Shown one piece after another: positions 12,325 to 26,900 of a stretch of DNA of 64,000 nt (position 1 is its first letter; the number at the start of each line of letters is the position of its first letter). A program made the position numbers and the translations under genes. This DNA comes from Archegozetes longisetosus. Lineage: Eukaryota > Arthropoda > Arachnida > Sarcoptiformes > Trhypochthoniidae. Below the pieces are notes generated by a model, which worked only from the letters and a program-made list of their open reading frames with translations, was not told where the DNA came from and did no database searches. The DNA is taken from contig JAEMBT020000002.1 in assembly GCA_018873245.2 (NCBI GenBank), forward strand, positions 9,708,001-9,772,000. The letters are read 5' to 3'.

Positions 12325-15300
12325 CTAACAGATCTTATGCAATCTCCTATTTCTTGTCTCTTCTAATTGTGCAGATGATTGCTCTCCACATTATTGGATG
12401 TCATCATTTTGTTGTTGGATTCTATTGATTCTGAAATAAATTGCTTCCGTTGGATAAAGTTTTCATTTGCATAAAAACTAACATTAATTATTCTGTAAAA
12501 ACACATATTTCATGCGCGGTTTCGTACGCAAAAATTTAAATAAAATAAAAATTACCAAAATATAAAGCTATTGATCGAGTCATGTAAAGAAGAGAGAATA
12601 TCAGGCACTGAATAAAAGCCTACAAATGTTTATTGACAAAGTGAAGATCAATTTTCAAGCAACTCAGCTATGTATACAACAAAAATTCAGAATCTATTCT
12701 ATCAATAAAATTTGAAATAGCGCACAAAGATTGCCATTGAATGACCACTTTCTCCTGAGGAAAACTTTTTCTTTAATAGAAGATGGAGTTTATGTGAGAC
12801 TAAAAATAGGAAATATAAAATCATACGACTTAATGTTTCTACGAAATACTCCATTGATAATCTGCGAAATACAAATTTTCGATTAAGCCTGAATTTTTCA
12901 CATCTACTATTCAGTCAAACAAGTAGCCAAACATCAAATAATCTTGTAATGGATAAAAATCAAAACAACTTAAGACAGGAAACTAAGGGCCAATTTACTG
13001 TTACTGTAGTGACCGAACTGTCCATTGCTTCATAAGAGCTCTACTCTTAGAGTCTTTTTAGTGATTTTAGCTTTTAATCGATTTTTTGCTATAGCGTGAA
13101 CCAAATGTTAGAAGTTGTGCAAGAAATATCGGGCATTGGCAGCAGAGCCATAACCGGCTGTCGGGGCCACAGCCTCACCTCATATTTTCAAATCATTGGA
13201 ATTTAATCGTATAAGTAAAAAATAAGTTGAAAACAATTTTTTTCGTTTAACTTGTTATTGATAAAAACCAAGCGAAAAATGCCTGAAGTAATAAAACAGA
13301 CTTTATTTCGGGTAAATTTCGATATTGATTTAGTCAATTTGAAAGTTTTACTGGACCAAAATGAAATTCCTATTTATGACACTGATTGACTGATGGCACT
13401 TAGCATAAATTCTTATCTATTTCTTACAGCTTTTCAAATATTTCGCAATTGCAAATTTCAATTTTTCTTTAGGGTTACTGAATATGAAATCAAACACTTG
13501 TTTATTGATTAAAATAAACATATTAAGATAAAACTGGATGTAAATATCATTAATAACAGACTTGGATGAGCTTAAGTGTAATCTAAAAGAAATATAAACT
13601 TGATGAAATTAATTGTTTTGATCAGAGTAATCAATTATATTTAGTGTTTTAGTAACTGAAGGGACCATTGGATACTTTGGATACACTTTGATGTTGACAA
13701 ACGAGAGACTCAACTCGTCAAACTTACTCATGAAACGTGAGTTCACTTCAAAATAGATTGTTCAATAAGAACTAGTTGCATCAGATCTTATTAGATTGCC
13801 AAGCCGTTCAACAATCAATCTTACTGTGGTGGCTGAAAAATTAGATTCCTAAATAAATCAATTGTAAGACTTATTCAACGTATGACAACTTTCCGAAATC
13901 AATCTAGTTAGTTTATCAACTCAAATATTATTATCGTTTCTGTCACATATATCATGAATTTTATCTAGAAATCAAAAATCAAGTTATCTAACGAAGAATT
14001 TTTGATAACTCTCTGAAGTTAGAAAAAACTAATTTGCATCGGAATCCTACTTAAAGTCCAAATTCGTATTGAGTATTCAATTGAATTGATAAAAATAAAA
14101 TTTTCTACAGATGTGCAAAATTAATTCAAATAGAGATTGGGTTAACTTAAGAGTGCTGGCAAATAAAAGATTTTTTGCGTTAGTCACTTAAATGAATGAA
14201 AAATAGATATTTACGCCTCATTTGATTATTAAAGAGAGCAACATGAATTTTAATCTAATAACTCACTCGATGCATTTTATAGTATTTGAATAGCTTATTC
14301 ATGTCGTTATTATTTATGCATTGAATTAATCATTAAAGATTTATGTATAGCATGTGTTTAAATTGAACGTTAAGGGATTTGCAAATTTTCAATGCATTTC
14401 ATACTTTACGATATTTTTATTGCATCATTCAAACTATGATAAGCTCTAACCAACTTCTAGGTTATATCTCTTTTATACACACTTTAAACTCCATATAATA
14501 CTACTTCAGATAATTTAATTCTAATCACAATACTTTCAGTAAGTCATTAAGCTTAGTTTCAACCTGGATCTGGTTCTTGTTTCATACTCTACTTCAACAT
14601 ATTTTTCATCATTAGTTACAGAGAAGATGTGATTTTGCCTTTATTTCAAACTACTCACAAATGACAGGATATAAACAATAAAAGAGAATCAATTGCTAGC
14701 AACTAAGATATAGAAGAGCTTAATATTAGTGGAAAATGCATTACATTTGACGTTAATCGAAGAGAACCTTATTGAATATTTATTCCCCCAAATTCTCAAA
14801 TAATAGATTCATATTGAGGAATCATTCAAATGTATTTATTTGCGTATTGCACAACACCATAACATGTGTAGTCAGACAATCAGTACGCTTGAAACGTGAA
14901 AAATCGAGATAGCAAAAACAAAACACTATTTCTCTCTAACACCTGTCTCTTGTCTGCACTAATTTGTTGTGAAATTTCATTTCTGATTTGTTTTGATTAG
15001 TTTATTGAATTTCTATAAGTTTGTTAATATCTGATCTGTTATACCTGGATGGATGCATCCGATGACAAGAGGCATCAGTTCTGGTTACTACCGAGGATTA
15101 TTAGGTTTACTCGTGTAGCAACTGTTTATCGATCGCATTTAGTTATCACATATCTCTTCATGAGTGATGAAGGCTTCGAATTTAGTTTTGCAAAAACACT
15201 TCAACGCTTTATATAGACTGCAATTAAGGGGTTTAGAGATCGAAATGATTGTCAATAACCCAAATTTGATGTGTTGTTTATCATCAAACAAAATAAATGT

Positions 15301-17607
15301 TTAGGGCTTCTGACACTTAACCACTCGCCCGAAATGAAGAGCAAATACGCCAAATCGATTTTCATTATTAAGATATTAACCATTCAATTGAGATGCCTTC
15401 TCTTAAATCTGATCAAATGTTATTAATTATCTCCAATTGAATTAATTGGTAATAAATAAAACCAATGCTAACATAGAATGTATGCATAGTTTGTGTACGT
15501 GATTGTGCATCAGTTTTATTGATTTGAGAGGAATATCAATTAGTCCTAATAGTCCTATACTTATACTAATAATAATTTATAATTAAGTCTAAATGGCGAG
15601 AAACGCCAATAGATTTCGTAATGATTTAGTATATCATTAATTAGCTTTATTAAGAAGTCATTCATTGTGCTGTTTGAAAAAAGATGTATTGATTCTGAGC
15701 AGAAAATTTTGGTCTCTTTCAATTCAATAGATGCACGCATATATCGGATTAGTTGAAGAAGAAACCAACTTTTACAAATATCAACACAACTATCGATTTT
15801 TTATAGAATAATTAAAAAATAATTGTTATCATTTTTCAATTTCAAAACAACTCCATTTGATTGAGTCTGAAAACAATTTGTTCCAGTTTCATCAATTATG
15901 CATTAATTTTAGTTCTTTCGCATGTAAACAACACAAGGAATATAAGGAATATTCTAATATAATATAAAGAATAAAAGAGATAGTAAATGTTTGGAGCCAA
16001 ATAAGAGAAACTCAAAATGAAAATTATTGATCAAGCAATACGTGTCTGAAGTTGTTTCGAAATGAAAGCAGTACGGATAAGTTTCAATAAATCAAACAAT
16101 ACACATATGGAATAAGACTAAAATTGAGAAAGCCGCACTTCATATACATTTTAAACTTCAATATTGACTATTTTTATTCAATTATTTTCAACTTTCTTTC
16201 GACCATTCAATTGAAGTAAACTACAACATTTTAAGTTTGATGGTAGCAAAAACTAATTCAAATTTGTATAATTACATTTATTAAGTAAATAACTCAGACA
16301 ATTTCATCAGAATCTTATTCAAATTGGTAAAATAATGATGAGTTGCATATGGGAGACAAAAGTGTAGGAGATTAGTCCTGTCAAAAAGTAGTAAAAACAA
16401 AATGACTGACAAATCTTAATTTGATAAATAGTTTTGAATTCTAGTTAAATGTGTTACTAATTGAATACTACTTGGACAAATTATTTATATGATATGAGAA
16501 CATGAAATTAACATTTGAACAGTTTGTGCAGCAGTAGCCCTGAAACTGAGCAGTTCTGACAGAAATTCGATTCTCATTAAATGTGACGAGTCAGTAATAT
16601 TAAAAAGTGTACACAGAAGTCATATCTGTATTTTGATAATTTTCTCAATTATTGTTCCAGCTTATGAAGTTATTGATTATGAATTAAAAGGGAAAATGAC
16701 TAAAATGTTGTATTTAGGAATAAGCGTAACAAAAACATTCAAAAATAAATTACGCTTTGAACAGAGCATCTGGTTATCCATTATTCTAATTTATGAACAT
16801 TCTCATTCACAATTAAAGTCACATTGAATTGAGTTGTTTTCGTTATACAATTGGTCACACATAACAATTCTAATTTAGTGCGAAAGGTTTCCCAGAGTTT
16901 ATCATTATCGAAGTGAATAGCAATGAAAGAAAAGAGATTCAATGAACCATTATTTAATTTGAGGACATTTATGTTTGACGAATATATGAATACGATGAGC
17001 AACACTAATTATGGAGAGTGTGCTAATCATATCAAGTATAGTATACTACATGTCAGATCCGCTACTTTGCAACAACACAACTAGTCATTCGGGTAAAACT
17101 GCATAACGAGTGTTCCTCAAATTGTCTCTAATTGTTCAAGAGAATAATTAGAAGTGATATAAATCAAATTGAAATGTTGATCGAGTGAAATACTTTTAAA
17201 AATCATATTTAAATTACACCTGTTATTGAGAGTGAATGCTTGAAAAGAAAGAGCTGCAGAGATTAGGACAAACCAAAAGATTATTAAAGCGTAGAATAAT
17301 AGGGAACAACTGGAAGAAAACTGATGTCAGTGCGGAATAAGCGATATTCTGGTGTTTCAGAAATGCTATACAGTGTAATGATATCGCTGAAGCATGCAAT
17401 TGAATCCTTATTACAGTATAGTTTTGCTAATTTAATACAAGTAAAGCTTAATTAATAGATATATAAAAGAACCCAATTCAATAGATGTTCACTTATTCAT
17501 ACATAATGCTCACTATTCCCATTCTCTACTTATCTCAATTAATTGAGATTTCAATTGTTTCTTTCAGCAATATTAACTAATAACCACATAATATATACTT
17601 TACAGAT
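12325..17607. other. Non-coding stretch upstream of the GPCR
   Basis: No supported gene. It probably contains the missing 5' exon(s) of the minus-strand GPCR. Two things stand out: a GC-richer island at about 13110-13190 in otherwise AT-rich DNA, and a 40-codon minus-strand ORF at 13609-13731 that begins MSKFDELSLSF. Neither could be assigned. Confidence 0.4.
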
Positions 17608-17897
17608 GTTAAGATCTGGGTTGCACTCGGTTTGTCATTGATGTAGGGCTTGGGTGCAAAAGAGTGATGCCGTTACCATAACATTTTTCGCCTATGACTA
17701 GTATTCTCCTTACCTAATCTAGTTTTACAAAACCTGAATTAGTTGTATTGATAGTTAAGTTAGGTTAGGTAAGGAAAATGGCACTCGCAGCGCGCTAAAC
17801 AAAGGAGAGCATTGTTCTGGTAACCACATGGCTCCCTAGTACTCAAACCCTACATCAACCATAAACAGAACCAAGATTTGTGATGCTAGATCTTAAC
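17608..17897. mobile_element. Palindromic MITE, copy B
   Basis: The element starts GTTAAGATCT and ends with the exact inverse AGATCTTAAC. Internal parts also pair: TTGATGTAGGGCTTGGG near the left end faces CTCAAACCCTACATCAA near the right, and CCTTACCTAA faces TTAGGTAAGG near the middle. The right half resembles copy A at 3361-3617 (shared ATGGCACTC, GTAACCACAT-like and CATCAACCATAAAC blocks). It is non-autonomous with no ORF of interest. Confidence 0.72.
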
Positions 17898-20800
17898 CGC
17901 CTTAATCCTTATTCAGAAGTTTAATATTGGAACAATTTGCCACAGAATTGTTTAGAAATTAATAGCACACAACCAATCAATTAGCCACTAATGTCAACAA
18001 TTGTCACCTTTAATGGATACTTGTCCTATGTTCATATCCTTTAGTGTTTATTTTATTAACACTGATCTGGTACTTTAATTATTAAAATTGATTAGAGCTT
18101 AGCAGAAATATGTTAACCTTTATTCTAAACGGCAAACGTTTGTGTTGGTGTTTGAATATGTCGACCAATATATTGCATCAAAAATTTGTTCTCACCTTTT
18201 ATTTCTTATACGAAAGTTTAAACCTTACTATTTTTCACACTTTATGTCATTGTTAAGAAATGTCTGTAGAAAGTGAGAATTAAACCTCTAGCTAAAATCG
18301 TATAAGAAAACAATATAGTTTGAGATTTTATCTAAAAATAAAAGGACGTAACAGTACTTTATCAAACAATTTAGAAGTAGAAGACTGAAATTATAAGATA
18401 TGTTACAATGTTTAAAACTTAGTAACAATTTATACTAAAATACATTAAATGGACTAGTATTTGAAACTTCAATTTTTAGCTTGAACATTTTCTTAACTTA
18501 AAAGTTCACCATAATGGCTTCAAACCTTCAAGTCTTCTAAGTAGTGAGTCATAAAGTTCTTATGGGTCTGTATTAAATATTCTTCCATTTTTCTATACTA
18601 TAAAAAATCAATTTAAGCCGATATTACATTGAATTGTGGAAATTTTCTGCTATAATTCTAGTAAAAGGTATAGAATAGGCGGTAAATTAAAAAAAATGTT
18701 CTCAAATAATGCTTGTTTTATATGCAAACAAAATATGAATTTGAATTCTCACGGGAGCTCACAACATAAAGTGAGACTCATGTAAGTCGTTATAAATGCT
18801 AAATAATTGTCAATATCAACAAGTTATATCTGGTTGCTATAGTATATTCTATATTTTCTTAATTACAACCTGAACCCAATTGAAATTATATTCCGTGAGT
18901 CAATATAAAATCCTTTTACCAGTCAAAACATATGCAGTCAAATTCGAAATACTTTAAATTTTGTCACTTACGTAATCGTATCAAATATCAGTCAAGTTTC
19001 AACTATTTTATGCCAAAAGCTGCTGAAAAATAATTTACGAAAGTCATACGAACCAGGAGTATTAAATTTGTATTGACTCTAGTCTGTTACTTGGATCAGT
19101 GGACTGATAGGACTAGAGCAAAATTTTGTAATTTAGATAACTTTTTGGTCATGTGATCTCACTTTATTTGACTTTACTATGAAGATAAAACATAACTGAA
19201 AAGCATTAGTCACGCATATCTTTAGAATCTGTTTAGAGTCAATGTTTCATAAGAGGCTATTTGGAGAGAAATGAAGATGAACTCGTATTATCTATTTTAC
19301 CTGCGAGATCAATTTATAAGCCTTCTAGAATTTGCCTGTAGAACTACAGTATGTGTACGCTTCTATATCTTTATACGATTACTATATACATCACTTCTTT
19401 TTAGTGATTCTCTCAGGTTATTAAAAAATCTAGAATAATTTCAAAATACCAACGGATTTAAAGAACAATTTCCATCAATTTCATTTGATTGAATTATCCA
19501 AGTGATCATTGAAATTATTCAAATAAGACTATTTGGTCAATGTTTACTGACTCCTTATGCAGACAATTATCTTTGATTGACGTAAATTTACATATTTTTC
19601 TAATAATAAATGGATTGAGAATTTAGATTTTCATATTACGACAACAACTTAAGGATGATTGGTCATAACTATCGATTCATTTTCTGCAAATTTTTCACCG
19701 CATAGAACAAATCTTAACAAATCATCAATTATTACTTCCTCACCAAAACTCGAGCAAACATTCAATTAAGAGTTATAATCTAAATTAATAAAAAAAGTCA
19801 CATCTGAAGCAAGAATTGAGAGAGACTTACAATTTATCAGTTACGGTACACCAAACCAAAGATAGTACAGTAACAGTGATAGCAACTCATGGCTTTCACT
19901 ATGGGTTGCCATAGAGAACATTCAATTCATAATACAATATACTCTGCTTTCAAAAGTGGTTTTCATTTAGGAATACATATAAATAAGAGAATATGAGCTC
20001 GAATAAAAAGTCATTCAATAAGGAATTTAGTTTATCAATCGATGCAAAAGTTATTCAAATAAACAAATCCTATAATATGAGACAATATTTTAACAATTAT
20101 TTTTACCTTTAACTTGTCGCTTTGCCTAATTATGGCCATAATTTGCATTTTGACCTATAAGAATCAGCACAACTTCTGATCAACAGAATAAAAGATCGGT
20201 GTCTGACTTGTGAGATACGCTGAAAAATAGTCGGAAACTGACAGACGCATTGGAAGGGATGCTGAACAGAGTTTCGCAGAGTATCGCAACTGACTATTCC
20301 TTTGATGCGATTTGAGCTGAGTTTGCGCGACCTTTTTATCTGCAACACAATGCCAACACCAACAATACAAACCGTTCGATAAACTTATTATTCTGGTATT
20401 ATTGAGCCAATCAAACAATTAATAATACATCTCAGATATTGATTCCATCCTTTTGTATGGATAATATTTAACTGTTTTCTATCTTCTACTAATCCGTTAC
20501 AAGTTTTACATTTTCCCATTTTCTTAGTATCACTATTTTCAACCAAATTGTCTAATATAAGTGTATTTTTTATCAATATATTCAACAACAAAAAGATTAG
20601 AAACTTAAGAACATATTGAAGCCGTTTTATTAATATATTCAGAAAGTCAAACCCAGTCAATAAAATCTGTCTTTGTTAGTCCAGAAAGTCTCATCTGAAT
20701 GTTAACTAAATGTATAAATTAAGTCCAAACCTATAAATGATTAAACAATAGAGAAGTGAAGAATGTATTGATTTGATTTTTTTCTCTTTAATCAGTCTTA

Positions 20801-23800
20801 TCTACCTATTGTTGAATCTAGTTGTAAAAGATCTGAAAAACCCAAGTTTTCAATTTGAAAAGTATTGACAAATCAACTGATTTATTCAGATGAGATTTTT
20901 GAATTTGCTCATATATAAATTTGAAAACTCATATGTATTACATTCTGAAAATATTGGAAATTTTCAATTAACTACGAAACTTATGACAGCTTAAATTGTC
21001 ATTTAAAACAAATGAAAAGGTTTTAAAGCAAAAAGGAATACACGTAGAGGATTGTTAGGAACTGATTTCCACCACAATTTTAGTTAATTAGTTCAATGTT
21101 TTATTTCTGTTGAAAGATTAAAAATAAGATCAAACTCTCTAGAAGTTCATTAACCCTAAATAAAAGTATAAGTTTCTTATATATATATTTAGAACTCAAA
21201 CTCATGAACATAATTTTTTGAGCTGAGGTCTTTTGAAAATTTAGTTTAAATTGAATTTTTTTCAATCAAAAATATTCTACTTAACAATGAATAGTAATTT
21301 GATAGGCAGAACGGAATCAGATTGCACATAATGCGCACAGTTTAAATCTTAGAATAATCTCTCTTCATTAGAATCTAAAGACCAAATTGATTAATCTTGA
21401 ATATTTTCAAAGACATACAATAGAGAAAGGTAACTTTTCAGCTCAAGTTCGAATTAGGTGTTCAAAAGCTAAGGTTAAATTGCAAACTACAAGAAGATAA
21501 TTTTCTATTCATACGTTCAGATCATGTTTTGTGGTTAAGACTTATGTTCGATCTTTTGTTCAATAGGATTAAAACTAATTGATTTAAATCTTCGGATCTA
21601 TGCCAACAAAACTTAAACATCGGGCAATAGATAATTTATACAAAGGAATCCAATCCAAAATGAACATTATTAACAAGTTTTTTAACAAGTTTTTATGTTG
21701 AATCCTTCAAAAGTTTACTAATAAAGTTAGTTCATAATTGCAAAGAGTCATAAAAATATCTGAAAAGAAATAATAGTGATTTGTGCTCTCCTCGAAAATT
21801 GATGCAAACGTCTACTCATGAATGGCAACCTATAATAAATTGGTTAACTAGGATTAAGATAGATAATGAGCAAAATAATAATGGCTGAGAAGAAGTGAGA
21901 TCTAACTTGGAAAGGTGAGATTTGTTGGAGATGGTTGATCAAATATAGACGTTTGTCGAACTTTGCAAAACTATAAACATAAGTAAGGATTGCACCATAA
22001 GTCAAAAGAGAAGTGAACAAGTGACCAAATTGAATAAAAGGCGTTCACTTAATCCAAGTCAAGTATAAAGGCTTTTATTGCAGAAACATATTCTTTATAT
22101 TTTATATTTTCTTTACTTTTCGAATATCTCTTTTTCAGTCTAATAGAAATTGAATGACTTTACCAAAAAATGCTTTCAAAGCAAATTTATTACAAGTAAA
22201 GAATGTGTGATGTGTGGGCTCTGCATAAGTGTTTTCTGGAGTTGTATATGAGATATAGATTGGAAAAAATCACTTCTAGGCAAGTCTTGTTTAGGAAAAA
22301 CTTATTTTTCAAGTAGAAGTTATTGTCAACTATGTTAAGTAGAAAATTGGTCCAAATTTGATCCATTTCACACATAATACTTTATTCTGTTTACTCTCAT
22401 TTTAGTCTTGAAAAACTTCAACACTAATTATCTGAGAATTGTCCACTTAATAGCCACTTGAAACAATCACTCTCAATGTGTCAATTAGATCGAGATTTAC
22501 GGTTGAAATTAAGTGACAAATTTTGAAATTTTGTCACATGCAGCAGAGTAGTTATATTTGGAGTAGAGGGACACCGAACTAAACTTTCTTCAAATATCTA
22601 AAGATATGGATCTTAATAAGGATAATGATAAGTGTAATCTTAGCATTTATCAAAGTTCATTTACCAAGATATCACAAAGAATAGGCGTTTCGTATTTGAA
22701 GCTCAAGCTTTTCTATTGTTTTGAATTGTGATCCAGTAGACATTTTTAGAGTACTAGAGCTCAATTTGACAACAACAGTACCGTTTAGATTAAACACGTG
22801 AACAAATAATAGAAAGTGAAATAATAATGATTAGGTTGACACCATGTTAAGTATGATGATGATTAGATAGGTAGAACTAGTAAAAACACTTCTCTACACT
22901 ATAACAATATATTGTTTAGCGCACTACACTACTCATGTTTACAAGTATCACTATGATCAAAAATCATTACTAACTTAGATCGAAATTTTCATAGATCACA
23001 AACTCAACACTCCTTATCTTCTAATGTCCATTAAGAAGCTCACAGCTTGACTTGTCTAATCTACTAATCACTTCGTTTTATGGTTTCGATACTGATTAAA
23101 TGACACAGTTTAACCAATAACTGTTATATTTGATTAATTAATTTAGTAACCATTTCTGTAAATCTTATTCCTCACTTAAATGTAAAGTATTTCAAATGAA
23201 TTATCAATAATTAGCTAAAATTGAGTGCAATGTTGTTTTAAGATTCATTAGGTTCTTATTATTGGCATTATCTATAATGAGAATTTAGTATTTGTTGTGA
23301 AAATTAGTATCCTTAATAATGAATAAACTGAAAATAAGAATTTAGACGTTTGCGTGCAAAACATTTAGGCATATCTTATTCGTGCGAAAAACTGTAGAAA
23401 AACATTTTCAAGAGCAGTAGACTATAAAATAGAAGCAATTATTTGGAGCCCGAACACATCATCAGTAAACTTTCAAACTTTTGTTTACTACTAACTGAAA
23501 TTGTCTTGAATCTGAAAATGAAATCCTATCGTAAAAAGAAAGTTTAAGTTATAGTAGTAATGAACTACACGAAAAGCAAATTATTTTAATCAATTATTAA
23601 TGTATTAATGAATTGTTAATGACTAGGCTTTTACTTTTACCGCAAATTAAAACTAAGCCCACAATTCTGAATGTGAAAAAACATTTTTCAAATTCAAACT
23701 TAAATTCACTGAAAACTTTTCAATTGTCAATAATTTAGAGAACTTTATTAAATTGATTAAGTTATTGGTAAACGAATTTTCATGATTGCTAGGACACATG

Positions 23801-23936
23801 AAAATCATTCCATAAAAGAGGTGATCAAAAATACATAAATAATAAATAGGAATCAAATTTACAAATACTATATTATGTGAATCTTTATTACAATAGTATG
23901 TCAATGAACTATGCATTTGCACCTATTTTTACACAT
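17898..23936. other. Non-coding stretch between the MITE and Pde11
   Basis: AT-rich with no gene I can support. The segment 20160-20420 is less AT-rich and open in two minus-strand frames, but it has no recognisable motif and no obvious splice-site framing. Confidence 0.4.
23884..23889 (-). terminator. Probable polyadenylation signal of Pde11 (AATAAA on the minus strand)
   Basis: TTTATT on the plus strand reads AATAAA on the minus strand, about 50 bases after the Pde11 stop codon. Confidence 0.5.
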
Positions 23937-26900
23937 TTAGACATCGTTTTGATGTTGAAAATATGGCTGATCGGAGAGCATTTGCCAGGCATCACGATTG
24001 GATAGAAGACCGTCAAGAAGTGGTTTCAAATGAGTGGGACAGAGTTTGGCGAATGCATCGTAAACTGGTAGACAAATTGCATTTATGAACGCAACTTGCA
24101 TTCGAGGCAGCTCGTCCTTCTTCTCTCTATTCATCATATCCTAGTAAATTCAAATATTTTTATTAATCATTTATTAATTTATTCTTAACTTTATACAATT
24201 CACTTTAACAAAATAACTTTAAATTCAGTTGTTGTAAACTGTGTTAAATTATGTGAGAAAATCAAAGCTATTCTTTAGATTAATTCTGGTTTTGAAGCTC
24301 TGGTTCTGAAACTCTAGTTCTGAAATTCTAGTTCAAAAATTTTGATATTTATTTAGACGTTTTAGTAATGGTTTAAAAAATGTTGTCAGACAAACATTCG
24401 AAAAGTTTTCTTCAAAATACCAATAATGGCAAAGGTAGACCTCACACACCAATTATTGTGTGCGTCTCATAGAAAGAGAAAATACATTTTCAAAGTGAAT
24501 AAATCCCAAGGGAAGTCGACAAAAGCAAAGATTCAACATTTTGGAGCTTTTCAACTAAATATTGAATGAGAAACAGAATAAGTGAATTTACACAAGTATA
24601 AGCCAAAGAAAATTCTATTCAAATTAAGTATTGACGAGTGTAATAACAATGTGCGCAAAATACATAATCACAGAGCCATATAAAAACAAGTAATTAGCAA
24701 GTCTTCAGTTGTCAAAACGTATATTCAGTGCTTCATACTTAATTGAATCCAGTTTTAAATTGTTATTCTTTTTAACTATACTCTAGAGAAATCTGAAATA
24801 TGTCCTGAAAAACACTTTGAAAGTCAGAACAAACACTGAGTATCGCTTTGAAATTAATGTTAATACATTACTTGACACCTACTAAACAACAATCGCCTCC
24901 AATCTATTTTACCATTTGCTACTCTTAAAACAATCATTCTGTAAATTACACGTTTATTGTACTCAACTATCTTCTCAAGATATTCGTACAGTTCAATCAA
25001 CTCATTTAATATTGAATTCTGATTAGTCTTACAGTTTGGAAAAAACATATTTCCATTATTTCGATTGAAATACCAGTAAGTTTGTAACAAACAGTAGAGA
25101 ATAAAATTAGATTTATGAAAATCAACCTAAAAGTACTAAACTCGAATCGAAGTAATTTTTTCTAAAGTTAGAAGTCTAATATAGATTTGTTTTTGAAAAT
25201 GGCTAGTAATTTTGAATAAGTATTTTGATTGAGCCAAAGTCATAATATAGTTCGTAATGTGTAACATTTGATTAATTTGAATTTGAAAAAAAATTCAAAT
25301 ATCATTTTAACACCGTTAATGACTGTATCTAAAAAGTAGGCTCTGGACAATTCATCTACTTATGTATTAATATTACACTAAAATTATGAGTTGGAGTCAA
25401 CTTAAAACCAAGACTTGATTAATGACTCAAACGTTGATGGTTGGTAAGAAAAAATATAAAAAACGTTCAAACGATTAAAAGTTTGAAGAAAAGTTATGAT
25501 TAATTAAAGGATGAATAACTAAGATGTATATAATGGTAGTGGTATTGATTGTACTTACTATTGGCTCAATATTCAACTCGTGCTTTTCAATATCTCCTTG
25601 CTGGAAGAACTCGCTCGCAACCAATTCTGCCACCACTCTTTGTATTTCCCTATTAATTCAAAAACTATTATTGATATTTTATTCTAATTCCATCTGATCA
25701 TCTTTCAAAACAGCCTCAACATTAAGCTCTGATCTAAAGATTTTGGATTCCAAATCAAAGATTGGTATGTTGTCATTGAGATGGTTGATAAATGACTTCT
25801 AGTCTATTTTTGAGAACTTAATACAGTTGGCAAACTTGACAGAAGGAAAAATTATTAAATTCCTTTTTCAAATTCATATTGATCATATCATTCAATGCTT
25901 TTTGATTTGATATCTCTCTACTGTCAAAGTGGAAAAAGTGGCTTAAATTGAAAGTATAATACAATAGGAAACACTCTCTGAACCAATAAAGTTAATTAGA
26001 CTATTTTCTAGTTATGACTTCTCTATAATAACACTTTGATGTTCTCTGATATTTAAAACAATGCTTTAAGTTTTAAGTTATGTTTTAAAAGTTGATTCAA
26101 GTGAGAGTTGGCTCAGCTTTCAATATATTGTTTGTCTTCAAACTCACAAAATATCACAAATTGCACTCAATTCCAATGAGAAACTTTCAAAAAACAAACA
26201 AAATGTTCAATATTCTGCTTGGGATAGAATTCTAAACTACTACTGCTTTACTGTTAGGTTTTTGTGTAAATTGACTCGGGAATAAAGTTCTAGTTTGACA
26301 TTCATTCTAGAATCGATCAGTTCACAATAGCTTTGAGTGATGGGATCTATAAGGATTAGATGCCAATAAGGAGTTTAAGAAGTTTCGGATGTTGCCAAGG
26401 CTTTCAGTGTATTTAATTGCAGCCAACAATCAAACTTTGCGACTAATACCAATTAGATTATGCGTACAAAAACGTCAAACACTTAATGCACTTTCACAGA
26501 ATGCCACAGAATCATCATTAAAGTTATAATTATATAACATTTGAGGACAAATTCATTATTAAAGACTGAATAAACCATTAGAGGTTAGTGATTATGATAA
26601 ATGATGGAAAGCTAACGAGTGAAGAGCTTATTATATAATTATTAACATTAAGAGATAATGTAGAATAAGCATTAGTTAAGGCTAGGGTTAAAAATAATTT
26701 TCAATGCCTAACACTAATGCAGATGAATATAATAGTAATTAATTGAAAGACTAATACCAAGGCTTAGTGATGGCAGCGATGTCGCAACAAGTCATCAGCA
26801 TTGATCTTAAAAGAGATCTATGATCTTCATTTGCATTCCAATCATGATCTTCTGATTCTACTAGTCTAAAAAAGTTTCCTCTTCTTCTAAAATAAACGGC

